DNA from: Aeromonas aquatica
GTDB lineage: Bacteria; Pseudomonadota; Gammaproteobacteria; Enterobacterales; Aeromonadaceae
Reading direction: 5' to 3'
DNA: 61,977 bases
Assembly: GCF_000764655.1 (NCBI RefSeq)
Contig: NZ_JRGL01000093.1
Location: forward strand, 1 to 61,977
This document shows positions 1 through 8,767 of the stretch, in pieces. The position numbers and the translations under genes were made by a program. The notes under the pieces were generated by a model. That model was not told where the DNA came from, did not search any database, and saw nothing but the letters and a program-made list of their open reading frames with translations. Each line of letters opens with the position of its first letter. Position 1 is the stretch's first letter.

Positions 1-314
1 GAAAGACTGGGCTTTTTCATATTTGCTATTCACTCATATCAATTCATCACCTGTATTCTGGTGCGATTCCTCATTTTTCTTTGTGAGTGACGCCAGTTCC
101 TCTCGGCATCGCCCCTCCATTTTTCGCTCATCCATACTGATGGCGCTAACACGAGCTTGATCTACCAAAGTCATAACGGACTGTATTTACTCAGATTATT
201 TGTTATGAATTTTCCTTATATTTGAAAAAGAGATAAGCAAAGCGCGTTTTCTTCCTTCCTGATATATCGAGGAGACGGCATGCTGTACTCAATCCAACGA
301 TAAGGAGTATCACC
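1..314 (+). other. Upstream region of sbp, no large gene
   Basis: This stretch is AT-richer than the genes around it and has no convincing long reading frame. The first bases (GGGCTTTTTC) may be the tail of a terminator for a gene outside the window. The AT-rich block around 195-240 is the likely promoter and CysB-responsive region of sbp, which is an inference from the sulfur genes downstream because no CysB site can be assigned with confidence. The SD for sbp is AAGGAG at 302-307. Confidence 0.5.
280..303 (+). CDS. Possible 7-codon leader peptide before sbp
   Basis: An ATG at 280 follows a good SD (GAGGAG, 269-275) and reads MLYSIQR, then TAA. The stop abuts the SD of sbp (AAGGAG), so ribosomes finishing this peptide would sit on the sbp initiation region. 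It contains no Cys or Met run that would suggest sulfur attenuation. Initiation context and position are the only evidence, and it may be chance. Confidence 0.2.
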   Translation: MLYSIQR

Positions 315-1316
315 ATGAAACTGCGAATGACCGCCCTGACTCTGCTCTCTTTGCTGGCGCTAGGCCAGGCCAATGCCGCCGAAATCCGTCTGCTCAACGT
401 CTCCTACGATCCGACCCGCGAGCTGTTCCAGGAGTACAACAGTGCCTTCGCCAAGGAGTGGAAGACCAAGACCGGTGACGACGTGGTGGTAAGCCAGTCC
501 CACGGCGGCTCAGGCAAACAGGCGCGTGCCGTAGTGGACGGGCTGGAGGCTGACGTGGTGTCGCTGGCGCTGGCGTATGACGTCGATGCCGTGGCCAAGG
601 CGGGCCTCACCGCAGCGGATTGGGAGAGCCGGTTGGCCAACAATGCTTCCCCCTATACCTCCACCATCGTCTTCCTGGTGCGCAAGGGTAACCCCAAGCA
701 GATAAAGGACTGGGATGACTTGGTGCGCAAGGATGTGGCCATCGTCACTCCGAACCCCAAGACCTCCGGTGGGGCACGCTGGAACTACCTGGCCGCCTGG
801 GGCTATGCCCTGAAGAAGAGCGGCAGTGAAGAGGGGGCCAAGCAGTTCGTCGGCGATCTGTTCAAGAACGTAAAGGTGCTGGACTCCGGTGCTCGTGGCG
901 CCACCACCAGCTTCATCGAGCGCGGTCTCGGTGATGTGCTGTTGGCCTGGGAGAATGAAGCCCTGCTGGTACTGGGTCAGCCGGGCACCAGCGACAAGTT
1001 TGAACTGGTGGTGCCCTCCGTTTCGATTCTGGCTGAGCCGCCGGTTGCCGTGGTAGACAAGGTCGCCAAGAAACATGGCACCGAGGCCGTCGCCAAAGCT
1101 TACCTCGATTATCTCTACTCCGACGAGGGGCAGCGCATCATCGCCAAGTACCACTATCGCCCCAGCAATCCGGCAATCCTGAAGGAGACCTCGGCTCAGT
1201 TCCCCACCCTGAACCTGTTCACCGTCAAGGATCTGGAAGGGGATTGGGACAAGGCTCAGAAGAAACACTTCGCCCAGGGTGGTCTGTTTGACCAGATCTA
1301 CCAACCAGGCAGCTAA
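315..1316 (+). CDS. sbp: Sulfate-binding periplasmic protein Sbp
   Basis: Periplasmic solute-binding subunit of the sulfate/thiosulfate ABC importer, delivering the anion to CysT/CysW. The 333-aa product has a Sec signal peptide ([21 protein letters not shown], cleavage near residue 21). It carries the Sbp signatures [57 protein letters not shown] and [12 protein letters not shown], which match Sbp better than CysP. The length is normal for the family (about 330 aa). The start has AAGGAG eight bases upstream. The permease and ATPase genes lie about 0.9 kb downstream, separated by a hydrolase gene and a terminator, so sbp probably has its own transcript. Control by CysB is expected from family knowledge. 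Confidence 0.95.
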   Translation: MKLRMTALTLLSLLALGQANAAEIRLLNVSYDPTRELFQEYNSAFAKEWKTKTGDDVVVSQSHGGSGKQARAVVDGLEADVVSLALAYDVDAVAKAGLTAADWESRLANNASPYTSTIVFLVRKGNPKQIKDWDDLVRKDVAIVTPNPKTSGGARWNYLAAWGYALKKSGSEEGAKQFVGDLFKNVKVLDSGARGATTSFIERGLGDVLLAWENEALLVLGQPGTSDKFELVVPSVSILAEPPVAVVDKVAKKHGTEAVAKAYLDYLYSDEGQRIIAKYHYRPSNPAILKETSAQFPTLNLFTVKDLEGDWDKAQKKHFAQGGLFDQIYQPGS

Positions 1317-1361
1317 GCCCACACCAAGCTGGCCCCTGTGCCAACGGATAGGAGCACCGAG

Positions 1362-1937
1362 ATGAACAAAATCCTCCTGGTTCCCGGTCTGCACAACAGT
1401 GGGCCGGATCACTGGCAGAGCCGCTGGCATCAGCACTTCCCCCACTGGCAGCGCATGGTTGGTCTGCCCTGGGACAAGCCGGACCTCACGGTCTGGAGTG
1501 CCAAGCTGGCGAGCAAGCTCAGGAGCCGGCGTAGTCGGGTCCACTTGGTAGCGCATTCCTTCGGTGCCCTGACGGCCATCGCCGCCTCCCGGCTGCAGCC
1601 GGAGAAGGTCTCCTCCATCCTGATAGTGGCGCCAGCGGATCCGGCCCGCTTCGGCATCCCGGACGAACTGCTGGTGGGATTCATCAAGGTATCCGCCCAG
1701 CTCATCGCCAGCCGCAACGATCCCTGGATGTCGTTCGAGCGGGCCGAGTACTGGAGTCGTCAGTGGCAGGTGCCGCTGTTCGATGCCGGCGAAGTGGGTC
1801 ATATCAATGCTCAGTCCGGACACGGGGAGTGGAGCCAGGGTCTCAACCTGCTCGGCACTCTTCATCGGCGGGCCGAGATGGTGGTCGAGCCAGCGCCGGC
1901 GGAATGGGGCCGGCAGGCGGCGATCAGCTTTCGTTGA
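1362..1937 (+). CDS. RBBP9/YdeN-type alpha/beta serine hydrolase
   Basis: Small cytoplasmic alpha/beta hydrolase of the RBBP9/YdeN family; the substrate cannot be read from the sequence. The start is the ATG at 1362 (MNKILLVPGLHNSG), preceded by AGGAG; an upstream in-frame ATG at 1338 lacks a good SD. Family marks are the N-terminal VPGLHNSGPDHWQ segment, the nucleophile elbow AHSFGAL (Ser) and the C-terminal GHINAQSGHGEW segment holding the catalytic His. At 191 aa it has family length. It lies 45 bases after sbp and before a strong terminator, so it is probably co-transcribed with sbp. A role in sulfur metabolism is suggested only by position. Confidence 0.85.
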   Translation: MNKILLVPGLHNSGPDHWQSRWHQHFPHWQRMVGLPWDKPDLTVWSAKLASKLRSRRSRVHLVAHSFGALTAIAASRLQPEKVSSILIVAPADPARFGIPDELLVGFIKVSAQLIASRNDPWMSFERAEYWSRQWQVPLFDAGEVGHINAQSGHGEWSQGLNLLGTLHRRAEMVVEPAPAEWGRQAAISFR

Positions 1938-2048
1938 TGTTTTATATGTATGACAAGGAAGGTGACCATATGAGATCAAGCAGGTTCGCTAGCCTGTACC
2001 CATAGCAACAGACTCCGCAGTTCCCGGTTCCACAGCTCCGTTTAGTTA

Positions 2049-2079
2049 GGTCTTTTATTTATATAAAAGACCTTTTTTT
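2049..2079 (+). terminator. Terminator after the sbp-hydrolase unit
   Basis: Perfect 10-bp inverted repeat GGTCTTTTAT / ATAAAAGACC with a TTAT loop, followed by TTTTTTT. It separates sbp-hydrolase from cysTWA. Confidence 0.85.
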
Positions 2080-2219
2080 ATATTTATCGCTCTAAAAGCC
2101 TTGTTCCGCCGTTGTTATACAAAAAAGTAATTAGCAAAGGCGATATTGGTGTTTGTTGCACCTGGCGGGAGTGAGCAGAATCGCTACATCGAAAGTTATT
2201 TATAACAAACGGAAGTGTT

Positions 2220-3059
2220 ATGCGATTAAGTTCTTATTCCGTCCTGCCCGGATTGGGCCCGACCCTCGGCTTCAGTCTGCTCTATCTGAGCATACTGGTG
2301 CTGCTGCCGCTCTCCGCATTGGTGTTGTTCGCCGTGAACAATCTCAATGCCGCCGAGTTCTGGCAGGTGATCAGCTCCCCGCGAGTGCTGGCCTCCTTTC
2401 GTCTGAGTTTTGGAGCTGCCTTTATCGCGGCTCTGCTCAACAGCCTGTTTGGGCTGATCCTGGCCTGGGTATTGGTGCGCTACAGCTTCCCCGGTCGCCG
2501 GTTGGTGGATGCACTGATCGATCTGCCGTTTGCCATGCCCACCGCCGTCTCCGGTATCGCCCTCTGCGCCATCTTCGCCCCCAACGGCTGGATAGGTCAG
2601 TGGGTTGCGCCCTTTGGCATCGAGCTCGCCTACAACCCCATCGGAGTGGTGATAGCGCTGACCTTCATCGGCCTGCCCTTCGTAGTGCGCACCTTGCAAC
2701 CTGTGCTGCGCGAGGCGGAGACAGAGCAGGAAGAGGCCGCCGCCAGCCTGGGTGCAAACCGCTGGCAGACCTTTGTCCGCGTGCTCTGGCCGACCCTGAT
2801 CCCGGCGCTGCTCACCGGTTTTGCCCTGGCCTTCGCCCGGGCGGTAGGGGAGTACGGCTCCGTTATCTTTATCGCCGGCAATTTGCCGATGGTGTCGGAA
2901 ATCGCACCGCTGATGATCATGAGCCACCTGGAGGAGTATGACTACGCCGGGGCCTCCGCCATCGCCTCCGTCATGCTGCTCATCTCATTTATTCTGCTGT
3001 TGATTATCAACAAGTTGCAGGCCTGGAGCTGGGCCCGTATCGGAGGAAGCCGCATATGA
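2220..3059 (+). CDS. cysT: Sulfate ABC transporter permease CysT
   Basis: Inner-membrane permease (CysT/CysU) of the sulfate/thiosulfate importer, pairing with CysW. The 279-aa product has about six hydrophobic segments, the first at residues 15-40. It carries the EAA loop typical of ABC importers ([19 protein letters not shown], about residues 165-185) for docking onto CysA. The start ATG at 2220 has GGAAG upstream. The stop overlaps the cysW start by four bases (ATGA), which indicates translational coupling. The AT-rich leader (2085-2215) probably holds the CysB-dependent promoter. Confidence 0.95.
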   Translation: MRLSSYSVLPGLGPTLGFSLLYLSILVLLPLSALVLFAVNNLNAAEFWQVISSPRVLASFRLSFGAAFIAALLNSLFGLILAWVLVRYSFPGRRLVDALIDLPFAMPTAVSGIALCAIFAPNGWIGQWVAPFGIELAYNPIGVVIALTFIGLPFVVRTLQPVLREAETEQEEAAASLGANRWQTFVRVLWPTLIPALLTGFALAFARAVGEYGSVIFIAGNLPMVSEIAPLMIMSHLEEYDYAGASAIASVMLLISFILLLIINKLQAWSWARIGGSRI

Positions 3060-3943
3060 CCGCATCCAGCATTGCACTCGACAAGGCACCGCAAGTGACC
3101 TTGGTAGTGACCCATCAACCCGTGACCCGCGAGCCGGTCTGGGTCAAGTGGCTGCTCATCACCCTTGGCCTCGGTTGGTTCGCCGCCCTGCTGCTGCTGC
3201 CGCTGGCGACCGTCTTCATCCAGGCATTGTCCCCGGGTCTGACCTTCTTCTGGCACGCCATCAGTGAGCCGGATGCCCTGAGCGCCCTCGGGCTCACCGC
3301 CTTGGTGACCCTCTGCTCGGTGCCGCTGAACCTGCTGTTCGGGCTAGCCGCCGCCTGGGCCATAGCCCGCTTCCGCTTCCCTGGTCGACAACTGCTCATC
3401 ACCATCATCGATCTGCCGTTCTCGGTGTCGCCTGTCATCGCGGGGCTGATGTTCGTGCTGATGTTCGGTAGCCGCGGCTGGTTTGGCGACTGGCTGAGCG
3501 AGCACGATATCAAGATCATCTTCGCCACCCCGGGCATCATACTGGCGACTACCTTCATCACCGTGCCCTTCGTGGTGCGTGAGCTGCTGCCACAGATGGA
3601 GGCGCGCGGACCGGAAGAGGAAGAAGCCGCCATCATGCTGGGGGCGAGCGGGCTGCAGATGTTCTGGCGGGTCACCCTGCCTGGCATTCGCTGGAGCCTG
3701 ATGTATGGCCTGCTGCTCTGTACCGCCCGGGCGGTGGGGGAATTTGGCGCCGTGTCTGTGGTGTCAGGCCATATTCGCGGCCAGACCAATACCCTGCCGC
3801 TGCACATCGAGATCCTCTACAACGAGTACCAGACTGGCGCCGCCTTCGCGGTAGCCAGCCTGCTGGCCCTGTTCGGGATCTTCACCCTGCTGGGGGAAAC
3901 CCTGTTAGCCCGGCTGCGTGGTCAGCCCACCAAATCTCACTGA
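3056..3943 (+). CDS. cysW: Sulfate ABC transporter permease CysW
   Basis: Second inner-membrane permease of the sulfate/thiosulfate importer. The 295-aa product has an N-terminal cytoplasmic stretch of about 30 residues, six predicted membrane helices and an EAA loop ([18 protein letters not shown]) like that of CysT. The [25 protein letters not shown] region is characteristic of CysW. It overlaps cysT by four bases and is followed 24 bases later by cysA, forming one transport operon. Confidence 0.95.
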   Translation: MTASSIALDKAPQVTLVVTHQPVTREPVWVKWLLITLGLGWFAALLLLPLATVFIQALSPGLTFFWHAISEPDALSALGLTALVTLCSVPLNLLFGLAAAWAIARFRFPGRQLLITIIDLPFSVSPVIAGLMFVLMFGSRGWFGDWLSEHDIKIIFATPGIILATTFITVPFVVRELLPQMEARGPEEEEAAIMLGASGLQMFWRVTLPGIRWSLMYGLLLCTARAVGEFGAVSVVSGHIRGQTNTLPLHIEILYNEYQTGAAFAVASLLALFGIFTLLGETLLARLRGQPTKSH

Positions 3944-3967
3944 TTACACAGTTTCAACGAGGCAGCC

Positions 3968-5035
<1,068 letters not shown>

Positions 5036-5130
5036 GGCGCTGTGCATCCATCGAGTGAGTTCAGGCTTGAAACAGATAACAAGGCCGCGGGGCCAGCCCC
5101 ACGCGGCTGGTCAGCGCAGGAGGCGATGAC

Positions 5131-6078
5131 GTGAACTTTCAGCAACTACGCATTATTCGTGAAGCGGCTCGGCGGGACTACAACCTGACCGAGGTCGCCA
5201 ATGCCCTGTTTACTTCCCAGTCCGGGGTCAGCCGCCATATTCGCGAGCTGGAGGAAGAGCTCGGCATCGAACTGTTCATTCGCTACGGCAAGCGATTGCT
5301 CGGCATGACGGAGCCGGGCAAAGAGCTGCTGGTGATCGCCGAGCGCATCCTGGGGGATGCCAACAACATCCGCAAGCTGGCCAGCACCTTCGCGAACCGC
5401 GACTCGGGCCGGCTGTTGGTGGCGACCACTCATACCCAGGCGCGCTACGCGTTGCCACGGGTGGTGAAGGCGTTTCGCGAGCAGTTTCCTCTGGTGCAAC
5501 TGGAGCTGCGCCAGGGCAGCCCGGAGGAGATAGTGCGGTTGGTGCAGACCGGCGAGGTGGACATCGGCATCAGCAGCGAGCAGCTCGATCGCAGCGAAGG
5601 GGTGGTGGCCTTCCCCTATTACCGCTGGCACCACAACATAGTGGTGCCCGAGCAGCATCCCCTGACCGCCGAGCGGGATCTGACCCTGGCGGCGTTGGCG
5701 CACTGGCCCATCGTCACCTATCAATCGGGTCTGACCGGCCGGGCGCGGGTGGACGAGGCCTTCGCCGAGGCGGGGATAGCGCCGCAGATCCTGCTGACCG
5801 CCCAGGATTCAGACGTCATCAAGACCTATGTCGAGCTGGAGATGGGGGTCGGCATACTGGCGGACATGGCGTTCGACGCCCAGCGCGACAAGGGGCTGGT
5901 GCAGCTCGACGGTAGCCGGCTGTTTGCGCCGCACACCGCCTGGATCGGCCTCAAGCAGGGGCAGTTCCAGCACAACTTTGCCTGGCAGTTCATCCAGCTG
6001 TGCAACCCCGAGCTGGCGCTGGCGGATATTCAGGCGCGGGCCATGGGCAACGAACCGCAGCTCGATTACCAGATCTGA
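5131..6078 (+). CDS. cysB: LysR regulator CysB
   Basis: LysR-family activator of sulfate assimilation that responds to N-acetylserine. It begins at GTG 5131 with AGGAGG upstream. The N-terminal HTH is clear (MNFQQLRIIREAARRDYNLT, then VANALFTSQSGVSRHIREL). The effector domain contains TTHTQARYALP, the inducer-binding segment typical of CysB/Cbl. The 315-aa length lies between E. coli CysB (324) and Cbl (316), so Cbl is the alternative; placement directly after cysTWA favours CysB. It probably controls the upstream genes. Confidence 0.88.
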   Translation: MNFQQLRIIREAARRDYNLTEVANALFTSQSGVSRHIRELEEELGIELFIRYGKRLLGMTEPGKELLVIAERILGDANNIRKLASTFANRDSGRLLVATTHTQARYALPRVVKAFREQFPLVQLELRQGSPEEIVRLVQTGEVDIGISSEQLDRSEGVVAFPYYRWHHNIVVPEQHPLTAERDLTLAALAHWPIVTYQSGLTGRARVDEAFAEAGIAPQILLTAQDSDVIKTYVELEMGVGILADMAFDAQRDKGLVQLDGSRLFAPHTAWIGLKQGQFQHNFAWQFIQLCNPELALADIQARAMGNEPQLDYQI

Positions 6079-6097
6079 TGCCTGCCGCGAGATGAGA

Positions 6098-6128
6098 AAA
6101 CAGGGAGCCTTTGGCTCCCTGTTTGTTT
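6098..6128 (+). terminator. cysB terminator
   Basis: Twelve-base inverted repeat AAACAGGGAGCC / GGCTCCCTGTTT with a TTT loop, followed by GTTTAT. Confidence 0.85.
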
Positions 6129-6175
6129 ATCAGCCATCGATGGAAAGCCTGTCTCCGCTACGAGACGCCGTCGGC

Positions 6176-6706
6176 CTATTTACCGGTGTGGGGCCCCAGC
6201 ATGCGGTAGAGGGTGCGATCGCCCTTGATCCTGTGGTGGTAGAGGGCCGCAACCACGTGCAGCATGACCAGGGTGGCCAGCGACAGGCAAGCGAGGCGGT
6301 GAACACGAAAAAAGAAGGCATTGACCTCGGGGTTGTCGATCGGATTGGCGATCGGGTAGAGCCAGAACAGGGGGTAATCCTGCTCCAGCATCAGGAAGCC
6401 GCTCAGCAGCACGACGAACATCAGCCCGTAGAGCAGGGCATGGGCCAGCTTGACCCATCCGTGATGATGGCTGGCACCATTCTCGGGCAGGGGAGCCCTC
6501 AGATGTTGCCAGCCCCAGCGCAGCAGGAAGAGTGGGGCTATCAGGGTGGCCATCGACATGTTCAGCACCGACAGAAACTGGAACAGCCGGGGGTGACTGT
6601 CGATCACCAGGTGCATCAGATAGCCGGCCAGGGTGGCATAGAGAATGACGACGGCCATCAGCCAGTGCAGCAGGCGACTCAGGGGGTCATAGTAGTGTTG
6701 CGTCAT
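6176..6706 (-). CDS. cybB: Cytochrome b561 (CybB-type)
   Basis: Four-helix di-haem b-type cytochrome of the inner membrane that oxidises quinol. The 176-aa product matches E. coli CybB in length. The pattern is typical: YDPLSRLLHWLMA in helix 1, LVIDSHP after helix 1, a His pair in HGWVKLAHALLYG, and HRLACLSLATLVMLHVVAALYHH carrying the C-terminal haem histidines. It lies 107 bases downstream of gbpA, whose terminator intervenes, so it is probably transcribed separately. Confidence 0.88.
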   Translation of the reverse strand: MTQHYYDPLSRLLHWLMAVVILYATLAGYLMHLVIDSHPRLFQFLSVLNMSMATLIAPLFLLRWGWQHLRAPLPENGASHHHGWVKLAHALLYGLMFVVLLSGFLMLEQDYPLFWLYPIANPIDNPEVNAFFFRVHRLACLSLATLVMLHVVAALYHHRIKGDRTLYRMLGPHTGK

Positions 6707-6767
6707 AGTGTTTGTCCGACAGGGGCGCTCGCGGTGCTCAAGGCACCGGGATCCCGGATAACAGGCA

Positions 6768-6793
6768 CAAAAAAAGAGGCCGCTCGGGCCTCT
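6768..6793 (-). terminator. gbpA terminator
   Basis: On the minus strand the stem AGAGGCC / GGCCTCT is followed by TTTTTTT. It lies just past the gbpA stop. Confidence 0.85.
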
Positions 6794-6813
6794 TCTGTTC
6801 AGGAGTTGCGGGC

Positions 6814-8238
6814 TCAGTTCAGGGCTGTCCAGGCATCCTGCCAGTTGGTGCCCACTCCGGGCTCATACTGGGTGGCCGAACTCGTCCAGATGGTGCACCA
6901 GCCGCTGTAGGGGTAGGGCTTGCACTGATACGTCTTGCCGTTCTTGGGCTGCAACACCTTGGTGCCGGCCACATAGGACTTCAACCCCTCCGGGAAGCGG
7001 TACTGGTAGTCGCCGCCGCTGGCCGGATCCTTGAACATCAGGTCCAGGGTTTGCTGCAGGGAGGCACCGCCTGCCTTTGGCTTGCCTTCGATCACCAGCT
7101 GGTGGTGACCCGCGCTCAGGCCGCTGACCGCCATGGTGAAGCTTTGGCTGCTGTCCTTGATGTCGGCACTGGTCTGTCCCTTGGCGGCACCGCCATGGTC
7201 ATACAGGGTGTTGGTGACCGCGAGATCCCCCTGGGCCGTGACGCTGAAGGCCAGGGTGACCTTGCCGTTGTCGAGCAGGTATTCGCTTTCCAGGCCGCTC
7301 ACGCTGATGCTGTCGTTCACCGGAGGCTGCTGCTGCTCGAGCTGGACCTCGACCCGTTGCAGGTTGCTGCCCGCCTTAAGGTAGATGGGGTTCTGCCCGT
7401 AAACCGGGTTGAACTGGCCATCGGTGCCCTGCTGGCCGGCACGGATCTGGCTCTGCTCGGTATTGATCTTGGCGGCCAGATCGTGGGCCCAGTTGTTCTT
7501 CTGACCCTGCTCGGAGGAGCCGATGGTCAGCACCGTCTGCAGATCGGTGCGTTCGCCGTTGGCGTCGAACACCCGGGTCTTGGCCTTGTCGCCGGCCACC
7601 AGATCGGTGGAGGGGTAGATGGTCCCGCCCTGGCTCCAGGTCAGCGGCGGCTGGGTGCCACCATCGAACTGGGCATCGATCATGTTGTAGAAGCTGTTGG
7701 CGGTATCACCCACCTCCCAGACTCCCAGGATCACCTGATAGCCGGTGCGGGCCGGCAGGGTGCAGTTGTGGGTGACCTGCTTGGGTGGTTGTACCATGCC
7801 CCCGTCGATGACGCAGAAGGGGTTCAGATCGAAGGAGTCCCGGGTCAGCGGCTGGTTCGGGTTCCAATCCTGCTTGGTGAGGTAGTAACGCCAGTTGCGG
7901 GTCACGTGGTTGGCGGTGAAGCTCCAGCTGATGGCGAAGGGTCCTGCCTGCACCGGGCGCTTGGTCCAGCGATCGCTGGTCTGAACGTCGAGCTCACCGA
8001 ATTGCGGGTGGCCGGCCGAGGCGATCTGACCGTCGGCGGGGCCGCCATTGGGGAAGCCGGACGGCGCCTCCAGGCTCTGGGGCTCCCACTGGACGGCGCC
8101 ACACTGGCTGTTGCCGCCGGTCTTGCACAGATAGTTGCGTGCCTCCGGCTGATTGATATAGCCATGGGCGAGTACGCCGCCGCTGGCCAGCAGCGCGAGC
8201 GCCGCCGCGAGGTGATTGAGTTGAGTTTTTGCTGCCAT
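6814..8238 (-). CDS. gbpA: GbpA-type chitin-active LPMO and adhesin
   Basis: Secreted copper-dependent lytic polysaccharide monooxygenase (AA10) that binds N-acetylglucosamine polymers. The start at 8238 follows AGAGGAATGT and gives 474 aa, close to V. cholerae GbpA (485). Signal peptide residues 1-24 end in GGVLA, leaving His25 as the first mature residue (HGYINQPEARNYLC), the first ligand of the histidine brace. The second copper His is in FTANHVTRNWRYYL. Middle domains (about 210-400) resemble the GbpA bacterial-surface-binding modules. The C-terminus (YQCKPYPYSGWC to NWQDAWTALN) is a CBM5/12-like chitin-binding module. A c-di-GMP riboswitch precedes it. Confidence 0.93.
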   Translation of the reverse strand: MAAKTQLNHLAAALALLASGGVLAHGYINQPEARNYLCKTGGNSQCGAVQWEPQSLEAPSGFPNGGPADGQIASAGHPQFGELDVQTSDRWTKRPVQAGPFAISWSFTANHVTRNWRYYLTKQDWNPNQPLTRDSFDLNPFCVIDGGMVQPPKQVTHNCTLPARTGYQVILGVWEVGDTANSFYNMIDAQFDGGTQPPLTWSQGGTIYPSTDLVAGDKAKTRVFDANGERTDLQTVLTIGSSEQGQKNNWAHDLAAKINTEQSQIRAGQQGTDGQFNPVYGQNPIYLKAGSNLQRVEVQLEQQQPPVNDSISVSGLESEYLLDNGKVTLAFSVTAQGDLAVTNTLYDHGGAAKGQTSADIKDSSQSFTMAVSGLSAGHHQLVIEGKPKAGGASLQQTLDLMFKDPASGGDYQYRFPEGLKSYVAGTKVLQPKNGKTYQCKPYPYSGWCTIWTSSATQYEPGVGTNWQDAWTALN

Positions 8239-8297
8239 ACATTCCTCTGTTCGACAGATGTGGGCAGTCAAGTTGGCTGGGGCCTTCCCCGAAATAC

Positions 8298-8385
8298 GGT
8301 GCTGCAACCCCGCTATCCTGGACGAGACGTCTTTAGACCGGAGGCTTTGCGTCCTGGCCTTTCAACCAGTTTGCCAAATGACTAC
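8298..8385 (-). ncRNA. GEMM-I cyclic-di-GMP riboswitch
   Basis: Read on the minus strand, the leader contains the GEMM-I core in order: GGCAAAC, a short P1b hairpin closed by TTGAAA, GGACGCAAAGCCTCCGG, TCTAAAGACG, and TAGCGGGGTTGC. These match the class-I aptamer (tetraloop, receptor and ligand-binding G/C positions). It ends about 60 bases before the gbpA start. The downstream GGGG-AAGG-CCCC hairpin may be part of the expression platform. In V. cholerae the Vc1 riboswitch of the same class also precedes gbpA, so the pairing is conserved. Confidence 0.92.
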
Positions 8386-8767
8386 ATATAGGGTCATTGC
8401 GTCGCGTTTGACGACGCGGTGCCATCATGTCTTATTTTGATTAAATTATTAAGTGTAAATCTTTACAGCTTGATCTCGTCGGAGTAGAGCCAATACTTAA
8501 CTTTCTGTTTTTAAATGGCTATTGGATGGCCCACTTTGGGCGGATGCCCCCCTTCCGCTTAATTAACATGCAAATCTAATGCATTGTTTATTGCCGGTGA
8601 GCAAGACCTCGTGAGACAGGGCCTGGTCAGGGTCGCCGGTGCTACAGACATGGATAACGGCTTTTGATAGCGTGGTGAGGCGCATCCCGGCGCCCCTTGT
8701 CCGGCCACGGCCGGGCATCATCACAAGGCAAGGCGGCTCAGCCGCCACCGATAACAAGAGGGACCTT
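8386..8767. other. Divergent promoter region gbpA / M3 peptidase
   Basis: An AT-rich core (8425-8580) should hold the promoter of gbpA (leftward) and possibly that of the peptidase (rightward). Near the peptidase there is a perfect GGCGGC-TCA-GCCGCC hairpin (about 8731-8745) just upstream of its SD (AGAGGGA), which could affect initiation. No gene is supported here. Confidence 0.4.

Noticed and set aside
510..1979. A 489-codon leftward open frame across sbp and the hydrolase gene
   Set aside because: It is antisense to two clearly recognised genes, has no family features and no SD, and is typical of spurious frames in high-GC DNA.
6712..8391. A 559-codon rightward frame opposite gbpA
   Set aside because: It has low-complexity, shadow-type composition; the opposite strand encodes a complete LPMO with signal peptide and riboswitch.
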